From Syntrophaceae bacterium UBA4778 (lineage in GTDB: Bacteria > Desulfobacterota > Syntrophia > Syntrophales > UBA4778), in the NCBI GenBank assembly GCA_002403175.1, contig DHHG01000326.1, positions 1 to 5,414 of the forward strand: DNA of 5,414 nt. The letters run 5' to 3'. Below the pieces are notes generated by a model, which worked only from the letters and a program-made list of their open reading frames with translations, was not told the DNA's origin and did no database searches. Below are positions 1-5,413 of the stretch, piece by piece. How positions within the stretch are numbered: position 1 is the stretch's first letter; the number at the start of each line of letters is the position of its first letter. The translations under genes and the position numbers were made by a program.

Positions 1-742
1 ACGGACGGTACGTGAGTATGTCCTCAATGAGCACCGGCGTATTGACATTTCTGTGCAGGATCGTATTGAATCGGGATTTGGCTAATTCGACATTGTTTTC
101 GGCTTGAAGAAGATTCTGCTGGCCATTGGCCGTCTGAACTTCCGCTGTAAGAAGGTCATTTTTCGGGATCAGGCCAACATCGAAAAAATTCTGGGCCAGA
201 TCTCGATGAGCTTTCAACTGATCGAGGGATTGCAGGGCGACATTTCTGATTTTTTCTGCCTTCAGCACATTGAAATAAGCCACCGTAACGTCCTGCAGAA
301 TATCCTGGGTAGTCGTTACCCGATCCTGCCGAGAGATATCGCTTTCAATCCGGTTTATCGAATAATTGGCACGGATCGCTCCTCCGGCAAACACAGGCTG
401 TCTGGCTTCGACCGCCCAATTGTAATTATCATGCGTTCCAACAGTAAGTTCCCCTGGAAAAGGAGGAACCACAATCCCCTTTATATAAGGGGGAGTATGC
501 AAATAGGTATAACTATAAGAGGTGCTCAGTTTCGGGAGAAACGCAGTAAAGGCCTCTTTCTTCCTGAAATCGGCCACCTGCACCCCTTCCGCCGCAGCAT
601 GAACGGATAAATTCTGTTGAAGCGCCAGTTCGATGCTCTCTTTCAGGGACATGGGCCCGCTCTGCTCTGCACCTAAATCAGCAACAGCGATCAAAACAGC
701 AATCGAACATATGACCGAAAGGCAAAACCTGCTCCGGCTCAT
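1..742 (-). CDS. TolC-family outer-membrane efflux protein, N-terminal part (runs off the left edge)
   Basis: This is the first 247 codons of an outer-membrane efflux protein, the channel that connects a periplasmic adaptor and an inner-membrane pump to the outside in RND, MFS or ABC efflux and type I secretion. The start is ATG at 742, with AAAGGAG (748-754) five bases upstream. Residues 1 to about 25 look like a signal peptide (basic MSRSR, then a hydrophobic stretch, then Ala-Glu). The TolC-repeat hallmarks follow in order: SLKESIELALQQN (32-44), FLPKLSTSYSY (68-78, strand region), QPVFAGG (115-121), a long helical segment, and VGLIPKNDLLTAEVQ (189-203), which matches the family's G-x-x-(S/P)-x-x-D-(L/V)-L-x-A-E pattern. 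The segment AKSRFNTILHRN (221-232) ends the first helical hairpin. Family members usually have 400-500 residues, so about half is present and the second repeat is missing because of the window edge. Adaptor and pump genes probably lie downstream, outside the window. Substrate unknown. No internal stop or frameshift is seen. Confidence 0.92.
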   Translation of the reverse strand, partial: MSRSRFCLSVICSIAVLIAVADLGAEQSGPMSLKESIELALQQNLSVHAAAEGVQVADFRKKEAFTAFLPKLSTSYSYTYLHTPPYIKGIVVPPFPGELTVGTHDNYNWAVEARQPVFAGGAIRANYSINRIESDISRQDRVTTTQDILQDVTVAYFNVLKAEKIRNVALQSLDQLKAHRDLAQNFFDVGLIPKNDLLTAEVQTANGQQNLLQAENNVELAKSRFNTILHRNVNTPVLIEDILTYRP

Positions 743-747
743 CTCCA

Positions 748-754
748 CTCCTTT
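748..754 (-). promoter_or_regulatory. Ribosome binding site of the TolC-family gene
   Basis: The minus strand reads AAAGGAG, then five bases (TGGAG), then ATG. It is a strong Shine-Dalgarno sequence at good spacing and fixes the start at 742. Confidence 0.8.
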
Positions 755-756
755 CG

Positions 757-772
757 GAATTTCCGCAAATTC
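757..772 (-). repeat. Inverted repeat in the efflux-gene leader, just upstream of its ribosome binding site
   Basis: On the minus strand the arms GAATTT and AAATTC flank a four-base loop, GCGG. The 3' arm ends two bases before the Shine-Dalgarno sequence (748-754). In RNA it would form a six-pair, AU-rich hairpin that is only moderately stable. It could influence translation or mRNA stability, or be a protein-binding site. The structure is seen directly; any role is inference. Confidence 0.4.
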
Positions 773-868
773 AGCCAGTATCTCAATGTGAAAGCAACCT
801 TAAACTTTTATGGATTCCATCAATCGCCGGCAGAGTACATCGGGGCCATACCGAGGGACGAAAAGATA

Positions 869-896
869 TTAATAATGTTTTCCAGATTGTTGTCAA
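869..896 (-). promoter_or_regulatory. Predicted sigma70-type promoter for the TolC-family gene
   Basis: On the minus strand a consensus -35 box TTGACA (896-891) is followed after 16 bases by TATTAA (874-869), a four-of-six match to TATAAT. A 19-base spacing to TAATAT (871-866) is an alternative. The region lies upstream of the efflux gene and downstream of the previous minus-strand gene, which leaves a leader of roughly 115-120 bases. The perfect -35 hexamer is the strongest argument; the -10 is only fair. Confidence 0.5.
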
Positions 897-900
897 CAAT
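886..900. promoter_or_regulatory. Perfect 7-base-arm palindrome over the efflux promoter -35 box; candidate operator
   Basis: The sequence ATTGTTG-T-CAACAAT is a perfect inverted repeat with a single central base, and it contains the whole TTGACA hexamer read on the minus strand. Efflux genes of this type are often repressed by TetR- or MarR-family dimers binding such palindromes over the promoter. No such regulator gene is visible in the window, so the cognate protein is unknown. The overlap is observed and the repressor role is inferred. Confidence 0.45.
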
Positions 901-902
901 TT

Positions 903-934
903 AAAAAAAAGAGCATGCAATGAAAAGCTGTTCT
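903..934 (-). terminator. Weak candidate rho-independent terminator after the TlpA-like gene
   Basis: On the minus strand, about 40 bases after the stop of the TlpA-like gene, a run of eight T (910-903) is preceded by an imperfect stem: GAACAGC pairs with GCATGCTC around a TTTTCATT loop, with one mismatch and one bulge. The T-run is good but the stem is poor. It would separate the redox pair from the efflux gene, which appears to have its own promoter immediately downstream. Confidence 0.3.
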
Positions 935-970
935 AAATTAAGCGTCCGGTATCGGTATACAAGGCTTCCA

Positions 971-1444
971 TCAGCGCATGAGTTTTTTTAACTTATCTTC
1001 GAACGTGGGGCAATTCCAGCAGATGATCTGTCCTTTTCTGTCCACGATAATCTTCGAAGGAACACCGATGACACCGTAGCTATTTGCTACTTTTCCGTCG
1101 TTATCCAGGAGAACCGGGTAATTAATCCCGCGCTTCTGGGAAAAATTTAATACCTTCGCATGGGGCTCCATGATATTGATATCGAACATGATAAGGCCCC
1201 TGTCTTTATATTGGCTATAAATAGAAATAAGCTGGGGCAATTCCGCCCTGCAACTCGGGCACCAGGTCGTCGTAAATGTCAGAAGAACAGGTTTCCCCCT
1301 GTAACTGCTAAGTTTTACATTCTGACCGGTCAAATCCTTCAATGTAAAATCGGGCGCCAGATCGCTCGCCTGATCATACCCAATTGCCGGCAGGGATAAG
1401 AAAATGAGTAGCGCCAAAATTAAACTACCAATTGTTTTTTTCAT
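971..1444 (-). CDS. Secreted TlpA/ResA-like thioredoxin-fold protein
   Basis: This is a 157-residue periplasmic thiol-disulfide oxidoreductase of the TlpA/ResA/DsbE group. Residues 1-22 form a signal peptide or membrane anchor (MKK, then a hydrophobic stretch, then PAIG). The family entry motif APDFTLKDLTGQNVKLSSYRGKPVLL lies at about 30-55. The active site W61-C62-P-S-C65 starts the first helix, and the cis-proline of the thioredoxin fold is P129 in GVIGVPS, before KIIVDRKGQI. The start ATG at 1444 has GAGG (1453-1450) five bases upstream. It follows the DsbD/CcdA-like membrane protein by 55 bases on the same strand, which strongly suggests that protein supplies electrons to this one. Known family roles are keeping apocytochrome c cysteines reduced or handling other exported thiols; no cytochrome maturation gene is visible here, so the client is open. 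Oddly, a second C-x-x-C (C142-W-N-C145) sits near the C-terminus. Confidence 0.9.
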   Translation of the reverse strand: MKKTIGSLILALLIFLSLPAIGYDQASDLAPDFTLKDLTGQNVKLSSYRGKPVLLTFTTTWCPSCRAELPQLISIYSQYKDRGLIMFDINIMEPHAKVLNFSQKRGINYPVLLDNDGKVANSYGVIGVPSKIIVDRKGQIICWNCPTFEDKLKKLMR

Positions 1445-1499
1445 ATTTACCTCTTATTTAAATCCAGAAGAGTATACATAAACACGGTTTCAGTCCTTT

Positions 1500-2210
1500 T
1501 CAGAGCCATAATCGTCCTGCGCCAACCAAATAATACTCCCCCACTCCCACCAGAATCCATCCGAATATTTTTTTGATCCAAACCATCCAGCCTCCACTTT
1601 TTGGAAGACTGGCTATCAATCCTGCAAAAGTTCCCAAAATAATCATTAAGGTCCCCATGCCAAACGCAAAAACAAACAAAAGACTCGTTCCGAATATGAC
1701 ATTTTGTTTGCTTGCTACGTACAGGAGAAGAATCGCCAGAACGGGCGCGGTGCAAGGACCGACAAGAACTCCAGATGTGGCGCCCAGAAAGAAACTACCT
1801 AAAAAGCCTCCCCTTCCGGCATTTTGGATTTTCTGCATAAAGCCGGGCATCGGGAAATGAAATCCGATCATATCCAGCATGGAAAGACCGAGTAAAAGGC
1901 ATATATTTCCAGCAATAAGATAAAGCCAGGGATTGGTCTGGATTTGACCGAACAATTTTCCTGACAGAGCGGCAAAACCGCCAAGAGCCGTGTACGTCAG
2001 TGCCATCCCGGCCACATAGATGATTGAAAGGGAAAAGCCCCTCAATCTGGAACGTTCATCTCGTGCACCAATGAATCCAATTATAATCGGAACTACAGGA
2101 TAAACACAAGGGGTGAAACCCACAAGCAAACCGCCGACATAAGCCGCAAGAAATGCCAGGGCATATGAACCATGCAAATAGGCTTCCAGATTACCGACGA
2201 AATTTTCCAT
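1500..2210 (-). CDS. DsbD/CcdA-type membrane thiol-disulfide reductase (transmembrane domain only)
   Basis: This 236-residue integral membrane protein carries electrons from cytoplasmic thioredoxin across the inner membrane to periplasmic thiol proteins. It is mostly hydrophobic with several membrane helices (the family has six to eight). It carries the two signature sites of the DsbD membrane domain: GFTPCVYPVVPIIIGFIG (31-48, C35) and GVLVGPCTAPVLAILLLY (147-164, C153), the cysteine pair that shuttles electrons. The periplasmic alpha and gamma domains of full DsbD are absent, as in CcdA-type proteins, and the adjacent TlpA-like protein is the likely partner. The start is uncertain. ATG at 2210 has GGAG upstream but only three bases away. 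An in-frame TTG at 2234 would add eight residues (MIGWVLEL) but has no ribosome site, and an in-frame stop lies just before it. I prefer ATG. C104 is an additional cysteine of unknown meaning. Confidence 0.9.
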   Translation of the reverse strand: MENFVGNLEAYLHGSYALAFLAAYVGGLLVGFTPCVYPVVPIIIGFIGARDERSRLRGFSLSIIYVAGMALTYTALGGFAALSGKLFGQIQTNPWLYLIAGNICLLLGLSMLDMIGFHFPMPGFMQKIQNAGRGGFLGSFFLGATSGVLVGPCTAPVLAILLLYVASKQNVIFGTSLLFVFAFGMGTLMIILGTFAGLIASLPKSGGWMVWIKKIFGWILVGVGEYYLVGAGRLWL

Positions 2211-2333
2211 GAGCTCCAGCACCCAACCAATCAAAGGAAATAATAATTATGTAGAACCGAGGCGTAAAAAATATAAGCACCTTTGGCCTTTTCCCAGGAA
2301 GAAAAAAGAATGCGCCTTTGAATCCACCATAGG

Positions 2334-2362
2334 ATAACAATGATTTCAATATAACCATTCAA
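2334..2362 (-). promoter_or_regulatory. Possible sigma70-type promoter for the DsbD-like/TlpA-like gene pair
   Basis: The minus strand has TTGAAT (2362-2357), a 17-base spacer and TGTTAT (2339-2334), each matching consensus at four of six positions. It would start transcription near 2327, giving a leader of about 115 bases before ATG 2210. The call rests on fair hexamers with ideal spacing in an AT-rich divergent region. Confidence 0.3.
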
Positions 2363-2405
2363 GTAAGTAGTTTCAACTATTTATAGAACGTTAGTATGAA
2401 AATAT

Positions 2406-2434
2406 TTGCATCTCAGTTGCATTTAGTCTAGATT
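2406..2434 (+). promoter_or_regulatory. Candidate zur-znuACB promoter
   Basis: TTGCAT (2406-2411) and TAGATT (2429-2434) are separated by 17 bases. The -10 matches at four of six positions and the -35 keeps only TTG. If this is real, transcription would start about 2440-2442, exactly at the ATG, giving a leaderless mRNA. A promoter further upstream in the AT-rich 2370-2400 stretch cannot be excluded. Confidence 0.3.
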
Positions 2435-2454
2435 GTAACAATGCATTGCAATGC
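2432..2454. promoter_or_regulatory. Overlapping palindromes on the zur start codon; candidate Zur operator
   Basis: Three interlocking perfect palindromes share half-sites: ATTGT-A-ACAAT (2432-2442), CAATGCATTG (2439-2448) and GCATTGCAATGC (2443-2454). The half-sites ATTG and CAAT alternate at 2432, 2439, 2445 and 2449. The block covers the ATG (2441-2443) and the presumed promoter -10 end. Fur-family dimers bind AT-rich inverted repeats, often as two overlapping sites, so autorepression by Zur is the natural reading. I do not recognise a match to the Zur consensus of gamma- or alphaproteobacteria, so specificity is inferred from position. Confidence 0.5.
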
Positions 2455-2863
2455 CCTTCAGATCTTATCCGAATTTCGCCTGAGCAAAACTCCACATAGA
2501 ATCTATATCTTGGAGTTATTAATCGGCGCAGAACACCTCCTGAGTGCGGGTGAGATCGCCAACACAATGAAGGGCAGAAAAGGAATCAATAAAGTTACAA
2601 TTTACCGGATGCTCAATACGTTTAAAGATGCCGGGATCGTTCGGGAAGTTATTACGGAACAGGGAATTCGTCTTTATGAAATTGCCTGCCGTCACAATCC
2701 CGTGCACCCGCATTTTTATTGTGTGAAATGCGGCAAGATGGATTGCATGAATCCGTCCATATGGTCGGAATGCATAAAATCACTGAAAGGCAATCCTTTC
2801 AAGGTAGAAAGTGTTTCAATTCATGTATCGGGGGTATGTGCCCAATGTTTTTCCAAAAGCTGA
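2441..2863 (+). CDS. zur: Zur-like Fur-family zinc-responsive repressor
   Basis: This 140-residue Fur-family repressor has an N-terminal winged helix (about 10-80), with RLSKTPHRIYILELL (13-27) and the recognition-helix region KVTIYRMLNTFKDAGIV (51-67). A C-terminal metal-binding and dimerisation domain follows. The structural zinc site is C94-x2-C97 with C133-x2-C136. C83 and H89/H91 (motif C-R-H-N-P-V-H-P-H-F-Y-C) sit where Zur proteins, as I recall them, hold their regulatory zinc; a cysteine at the C83 position favours Zur over Fur. C102 sits where that site usually has an acidic residue. The znuACB genes directly downstream make zinc by far the likeliest metal. ATG 2441 is the only reasonable start: an in-frame TAG lies at 2429-2431 and no other start codon precedes the DNA-binding domain. 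There is no Shine-Dalgarno sequence. The 3' end overlaps znuA by 19 bases. Confidence 0.92.
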   Translation: MHCNALQILSEFRLSKTPHRIYILELLIGAEHLLSAGEIANTMKGRKGINKVTIYRMLNTFKDAGIVREVITEQGIRLYEIACRHNPVHPHFYCVKCGKMDCMNPSIWSECIKSLKGNPFKVESVSIHVSGVCAQCFSKS

Positions 2864-3690
2864 AATGTTGTTTGTTCCTGATCGCTTTTCTTTTGGCTCC
2901 CTTCTTCAGCAACTCAGAAGCAGCCCCAGGCAAGATAAAGGTGGCGGTCAGCATTTTGCCGCAGGCTTATTTTGTGGAACGGATCGGGGCCGAAAAAGTG
3001 GATGTCCGGGTTATTATGCCGAGATATGCCGATCACGATACCTATCAGCCCACGCCCAAACAGATGGCTGCGCTTGCCGGCTCGGACCTTTTCATAAAAA
3101 TCGGCGTTTCCCATTTCCTTTTTGAACAAAAATTTGCGAACCCGATCTTCGGAAAGAATTGCCGGACCGTCAATATGTCTGATGGCATTCCCCTTCTTCC
3201 GGATGATCCCCATATCTGGCTATCACCTCACACGGTTAGGATTTCTGCATTGAATATCTACAAAGCCCTGGCTGCTCGTGATCCCTCGAATTCAGGATAC
3301 TATAAGGATAATCTTACTAGTTTCTTAAGAGACATAGACGCATTAGATATGAAAATAAAAAAGCTGCTTGCAAACAAAAGAGGCACCTCCTTCATGATCT
3401 TTCACCCCGCCCTCGGATATTTTGCCGACCATTACGGATTGAAACAATTGGTGATTGAGAAAGAAGGAAAATCACCCAGCGCACTAACCCTCAAGAAATT
3501 AGCGGATGAGGCCAGAAAGAAACACATCAAGACAATTCTTATTCAGAAGGGATTCGATCACAAAAGCGCTTCCGCTTTAGCGGAAGAAATCGGCGCCAAA
3601 CTGCTGGAAATCGATCCAATGGGAAAAGACTGGCTCGAAAATACCTGGGTAATAGCTGAAAAAGTAAACTGCGCTTTGGGCGATCGTTAA
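2845..3690 (+). CDS. znuA: ZnuA-like periplasmic zinc-binding protein
   Basis: This 281-residue solute-binding protein of the cluster A-I (ZnuA/TroA/PsaA) group captures zinc in the periplasm and hands it to ZnuBC. A signal peptide covers about 1-26 (MFFQKLKCCLF, a hydrophobic core, SNSEA/A). The mature protein starts KIKVAVSILPQAYFVERIG (30-48). Expected metal ligands are in place: H64 in ADHDTYQPTP, H123 in DDPHIWLSPH, H187 in FHPALGYF and D257 in EIDPMG. The His-rich loop of many proteobacterial ZnuA proteins is absent. I chose ATG 2845 because it gives a clean signal peptide; GGGGG (2830-2834) lies ten bases upstream. ATG 2836 would add three residues with the purine run too close. Further upstream extension would only read through zur in another frame without a signal peptide at its N-terminus. 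Overlap with zur implies translational coupling. Manganese or iron transport is possible in this family, but the Zur neighbour favours zinc. Confidence 0.92.
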   Translation: MFFQKLKCCLFLIAFLLAPFFSNSEAAPGKIKVAVSILPQAYFVERIGAEKVDVRVIMPRYADHDTYQPTPKQMAALAGSDLFIKIGVSHFLFEQKFANPIFGKNCRTVNMSDGIPLLPDDPHIWLSPHTVRISALNIYKALAARDPSNSGYYKDNLTSFLRDIDALDMKIKKLLANKRGTSFMIFHPALGYFADHYGLKQLVIEKEGKSPSALTLKKLADEARKKHIKTILIQKGFDHKSASALAEEIGAKLLEIDPMGKDWLENTWVIAEKVNCALGDR

Positions 3691-3694
3691 GGAA

Positions 3695-4432
3695 ATGAAT
3701 AAGCTGATTGAAATTAATAAGCTGTCGTTTGGCTATGCCGAAAAACCAATCCTGGAGAACGTCAATCTGGATATCTTCGAACGGGACTATCTCCTGATTC
3801 TGGGGCCTAATGGTGGCGGAAAGACAACCCTGGTCAAACTCATCATGGGAATCCTGACGCCTTGGAGCGGAAGCATTCGATTCGATAACCGAATTGATGG
3901 CAAGCTCGGCTATGTTCCGCAATTTTCTGAATTCAACCGAAATTTTCCGATTACCGTTTTGGATATGGTTTCAACGGGTTTGATAGATTCGACCAATTAT
4001 CTGAAACGGTCCAAAAAGGAAACCCGGCACAAATGCGAAACAATCATCAGCAGGCTGGATCTCTCAGATGTGATTCATGAAAATATAAATGATTTATCAG
4101 GGGGCCAAGTCCAAAGGCTTCTGATTGCGAGAGCGCTCGTATCGGAACCGGCCGTCCTTTTCCTGGATGAACCGACCACCTCGATTGATCTGGTATCCCA
4201 GATCAATCTTCTGGATTTCATCAGGGAACTCAATCAAACGACCGCTATCGTAATCGTTACTCACGATCCAACACCTTTTGCTCAAGTGTACCATCACATC
4301 GCCTGCGTCAATCGTGCTCTCTATTATCATGACCGCGGTAAATTGGATGCTCATTCTCTGGAGCAAGTCTATGGGTGTCCGGTCGAATTGCTGGGGCACG
4401 GAATACCCCATGTTTTTCTTCACGACCACTGA
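3695..4432 (+). CDS. znuC: ZnuC-like ATP-binding subunit of the zinc ABC importer
   Basis: This 245-residue cytoplasmic ATPase drives zinc import. All ABC motifs are present: Walker A GPNGGGKTT (37-45, K43), Q-loop Q76 in GYVPQ, signature LSGGQ (134-138), Walker B VLFLDEP (154-160, catalytic E159), a D-loop with D165, and switch histidine H190 in VTHD. The C-terminal stretch CPVELLGHGIPHVFLHDH, with H235, H239, H243 and H245, is of the kind common in ZnuC proteins and may sense or bind zinc. It starts four bases after the znuA stop. AAGGA (3689-3693) is only one base from the ATG, so translation probably depends on coupling to znuA. Length is typical for the family. It pairs with the ZnuB-like permease encoded downstream. 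Confidence 0.95.
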   Translation: MNKLIEINKLSFGYAEKPILENVNLDIFERDYLLILGPNGGGKTTLVKLIMGILTPWSGSIRFDNRIDGKLGYVPQFSEFNRNFPITVLDMVSTGLIDSTNYLKRSKKETRHKCETIISRLDLSDVIHENINDLSGGQVQRLLIARALVSEPAVLFLDEPTTSIDLVSQINLLDFIRELNQTTAIVIVTHDPTPFAQVYHHIACVNRALYYHDRGKLDAHSLEQVYGCPVELLGHGIPHVFLHDH

Positions 4433-4474
4433 AAGATTTCGGTCTATCAGAATCAAAAAATAATTGGATCCCAA

Positions 4475-5290
4475 ATGGATTTTCTCTCATACGATTTCAT
4501 GCAAAATGCCCTGCTCGCAGGATTTTTCGCCAGTATACTTTGCGGTGTCATCGGGCCGTTTATTGTAGCGAAAAGAATGGTTTTTATCAGCGACGGCCTG
4601 AGCCATACGGCTTTCGGAGGACTGGGAATCGCATATTGGCTGGGCATCAATCCCCTGTGTGGAGCGATCAGCTTTGCCATGATTGCTGCAATTCTCATTG
4701 GTGCCTGGGAGGAGAAAAAACTTTACAGAAACGATCTCTTAATCGGCATCATCTGGGCATTGGGAATGGCCGTGGGGATCACGTTCATTTATATCACCCC
4801 CGGTTTTGCCCCGGATCTGATGAACTTTCTGTTCGGAAACATCCTAACGGTTTCCAGAATGAATATTTACCTTTTCTCCATTCTGGTACTGATCGTGACT
4901 GCCTTCGTTTTCACTCTGTTCCAGGGATTTGTTTCCATTACTCTCGATGAAGAGTATGCAAAAACCAGAAGACTTCCTGTCAAGGCGCTCAACATAGTAC
5001 TGATGATTCTGATTGCGCTCTCTATTGTCATGCTCATTCAGATCGTAGGGATAATCCTGGTAATCGCGTTGCTGACAATTCCTGTTGCGATCGGGAGCGA
5101 GATTTCAAAGCATTTCAAAAGCATCATCTTCATTTCCATTTTGACCGGTATGATCATTTGCATCGGAGGTCTGATTATTTCTTACAACATAGAATTTCCC
5201 TCGGGTCCATCCATCATTCTGATCGGGGGCGCTCTGCTCGGTATTGTCAAAGGATTCAAGTGGATTTCCCGCAGACGCGCACATTCCTGA
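4475..5290 (+). CDS. znuB: ZnuB-like permease subunit of the zinc ABC importer
   Basis: This 271-residue inner-membrane permease of the ABC-3 family (ZnuB/TroC/MntB) forms the zinc channel with ZnuC and ZnuA. Its hydrophobic segments suggest about eight helices. Family landmarks are RMVFISDGLSHTAFGGLGIA (34-53, with D40 and H44), the APDLMNFLFGNIL motif (112-124), the cytoplasmic loop DEEYAKTRRLPV (158-169) that probably contacts ZnuC, ALLTIPVAIG (198-207), and SGPSIIL (243-249) in the last helix. The C-terminus is basic (SRRRAHS), consistent with a cytoplasmic end. It lies 42 bases after znuC, the widest gap in this operon. The ribosome site is weak (GGA about seven bases before ATG). ATG 4499 is an internal alternative that would lose eight residues. 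It is the last gene of the operon and ends 15 bases before a convergent gene. Confidence 0.93.
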   Translation: MDFLSYDFMQNALLAGFFASILCGVIGPFIVAKRMVFISDGLSHTAFGGLGIAYWLGINPLCGAISFAMIAAILIGAWEEKKLYRNDLLIGIIWALGMAVGITFIYITPGFAPDLMNFLFGNILTVSRMNIYLFSILVLIVTAFVFTLFQGFVSITLDEEYAKTRRLPVKALNIVLMILIALSIVMLIQIVGIILVIALLTIPVAIGSEISKHFKSIIFISILTGMIICIGGLIISYNIEFPSGPSIILIGGALLGIVKGFKWISRRRAHS

Positions 5291-5305
5291 CCGGGAATTC
5301 AGATT

Positions 5306-5413
5306 TTAGAACGGTGCCGGCATAAAGGTCAGAATAAAAATCACTAATACAAACCATCCCAGAATTCGTCTTTTATTATCGAGAGGAACCCAGTCATAAA
5401 CAACCGGAGGATG
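5306..5413 (-). CDS. C-terminal tail of a convergent membrane protein (possibly site-2 protease family), partial
   Basis: An open frame enters from the right edge and ends at TAA (5308-5306), giving 35 residues: HPPVVYDWVPLDNKRR, then a hydrophobic segment ILGWFVLVIFILTF, then MPAPF. A charged PLD-x-x-RR motif followed by a single helix and a final P-x-PF resembles the tail of M50/site-2 protease family membrane proteins as I remember them. That identification is from memory of a short motif and is tentative. That the frame is real coding sequence is more secure: the composition is protein-like, the fragment ends in a membrane helix, and it abuts the znuB end with only 15 bases between stops (5291-5305). 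No terminator is visible between the two genes. Confidence 0.55.
   Translation of the reverse strand, partial: HPPVVYDWVPLDNKRRILGWFVLVIFILTFMPAPF

Larger units (their letters stand above)
2211..2440. other. Divergent intergenic region between the redox pair and the zinc operon
   Basis: This 230-base AT-rich stretch separates two outward-facing transcription units. I find no convincing gene or RNA in it. It holds a possible minus-strand promoter, TAGTT/AACTA arms (2368-2379, two-base spacer) of unclear meaning, and two direct TTGCAT copies (2406-2411 and 2417-2422) that lead into the palindrome cluster at the zur start. Confidence 0.6.

Noticed and set aside
104..610. Plus-strand open frame of 168 codons
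   Set aside because: It lies antisense to the TolC-family gene, has a low-complexity basic composition and no recognisable domain; the minus-strand frame is clearly the real one.
810..820. ATGGA-T-TCCAT palindrome in the efflux leader
   Set aside because: Five-base arms are expected by chance in a few kilobases and it does not line up with a promoter element.
947..958. Tandem CGGTAT-CGGTAT after the TlpA-like gene
   Set aside because: Only two six-base copies, weakly hairpin-forming, with no T-run next to them; too short to call a repeat element or terminator.
1447..1755. Minus-strand frame of 102 codons overlapping the end of the DsbD-like gene
   Set aside because: It reads the DsbD-like gene out of frame; the DsbD frame has the conserved GPCTAP site and membrane helices through this region.
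1160..1860. Plus-strand frames at 1160-1399 and 1573-1860
   Set aside because: They are antisense to the TlpA-like and DsbD-like genes, with no ribosome site and no recognisable motif.
2368..2379. TAGTT-TC-AACTA inverted repeat in the divergent intergenic region
   Set aside because: Short arms in AT-rich DNA with no clear relation to either promoter; mentioned only within the intergenic entry.
2719..2844. Upstream extension of znuA by 42 residues
   Set aside because: This stretch reads zur in another frame and would place a signal peptide in the middle of the protein; ATG 2845 gives a normal secreted protein.
4375..4950. Plus-strand frame of 191 codons across the znuC/znuB junction
   Set aside because: It overlaps both genes out of frame and has a Cys/His/Arg-rich composition typical of a shadow frame; znuB carries all the conserved permease motifs.
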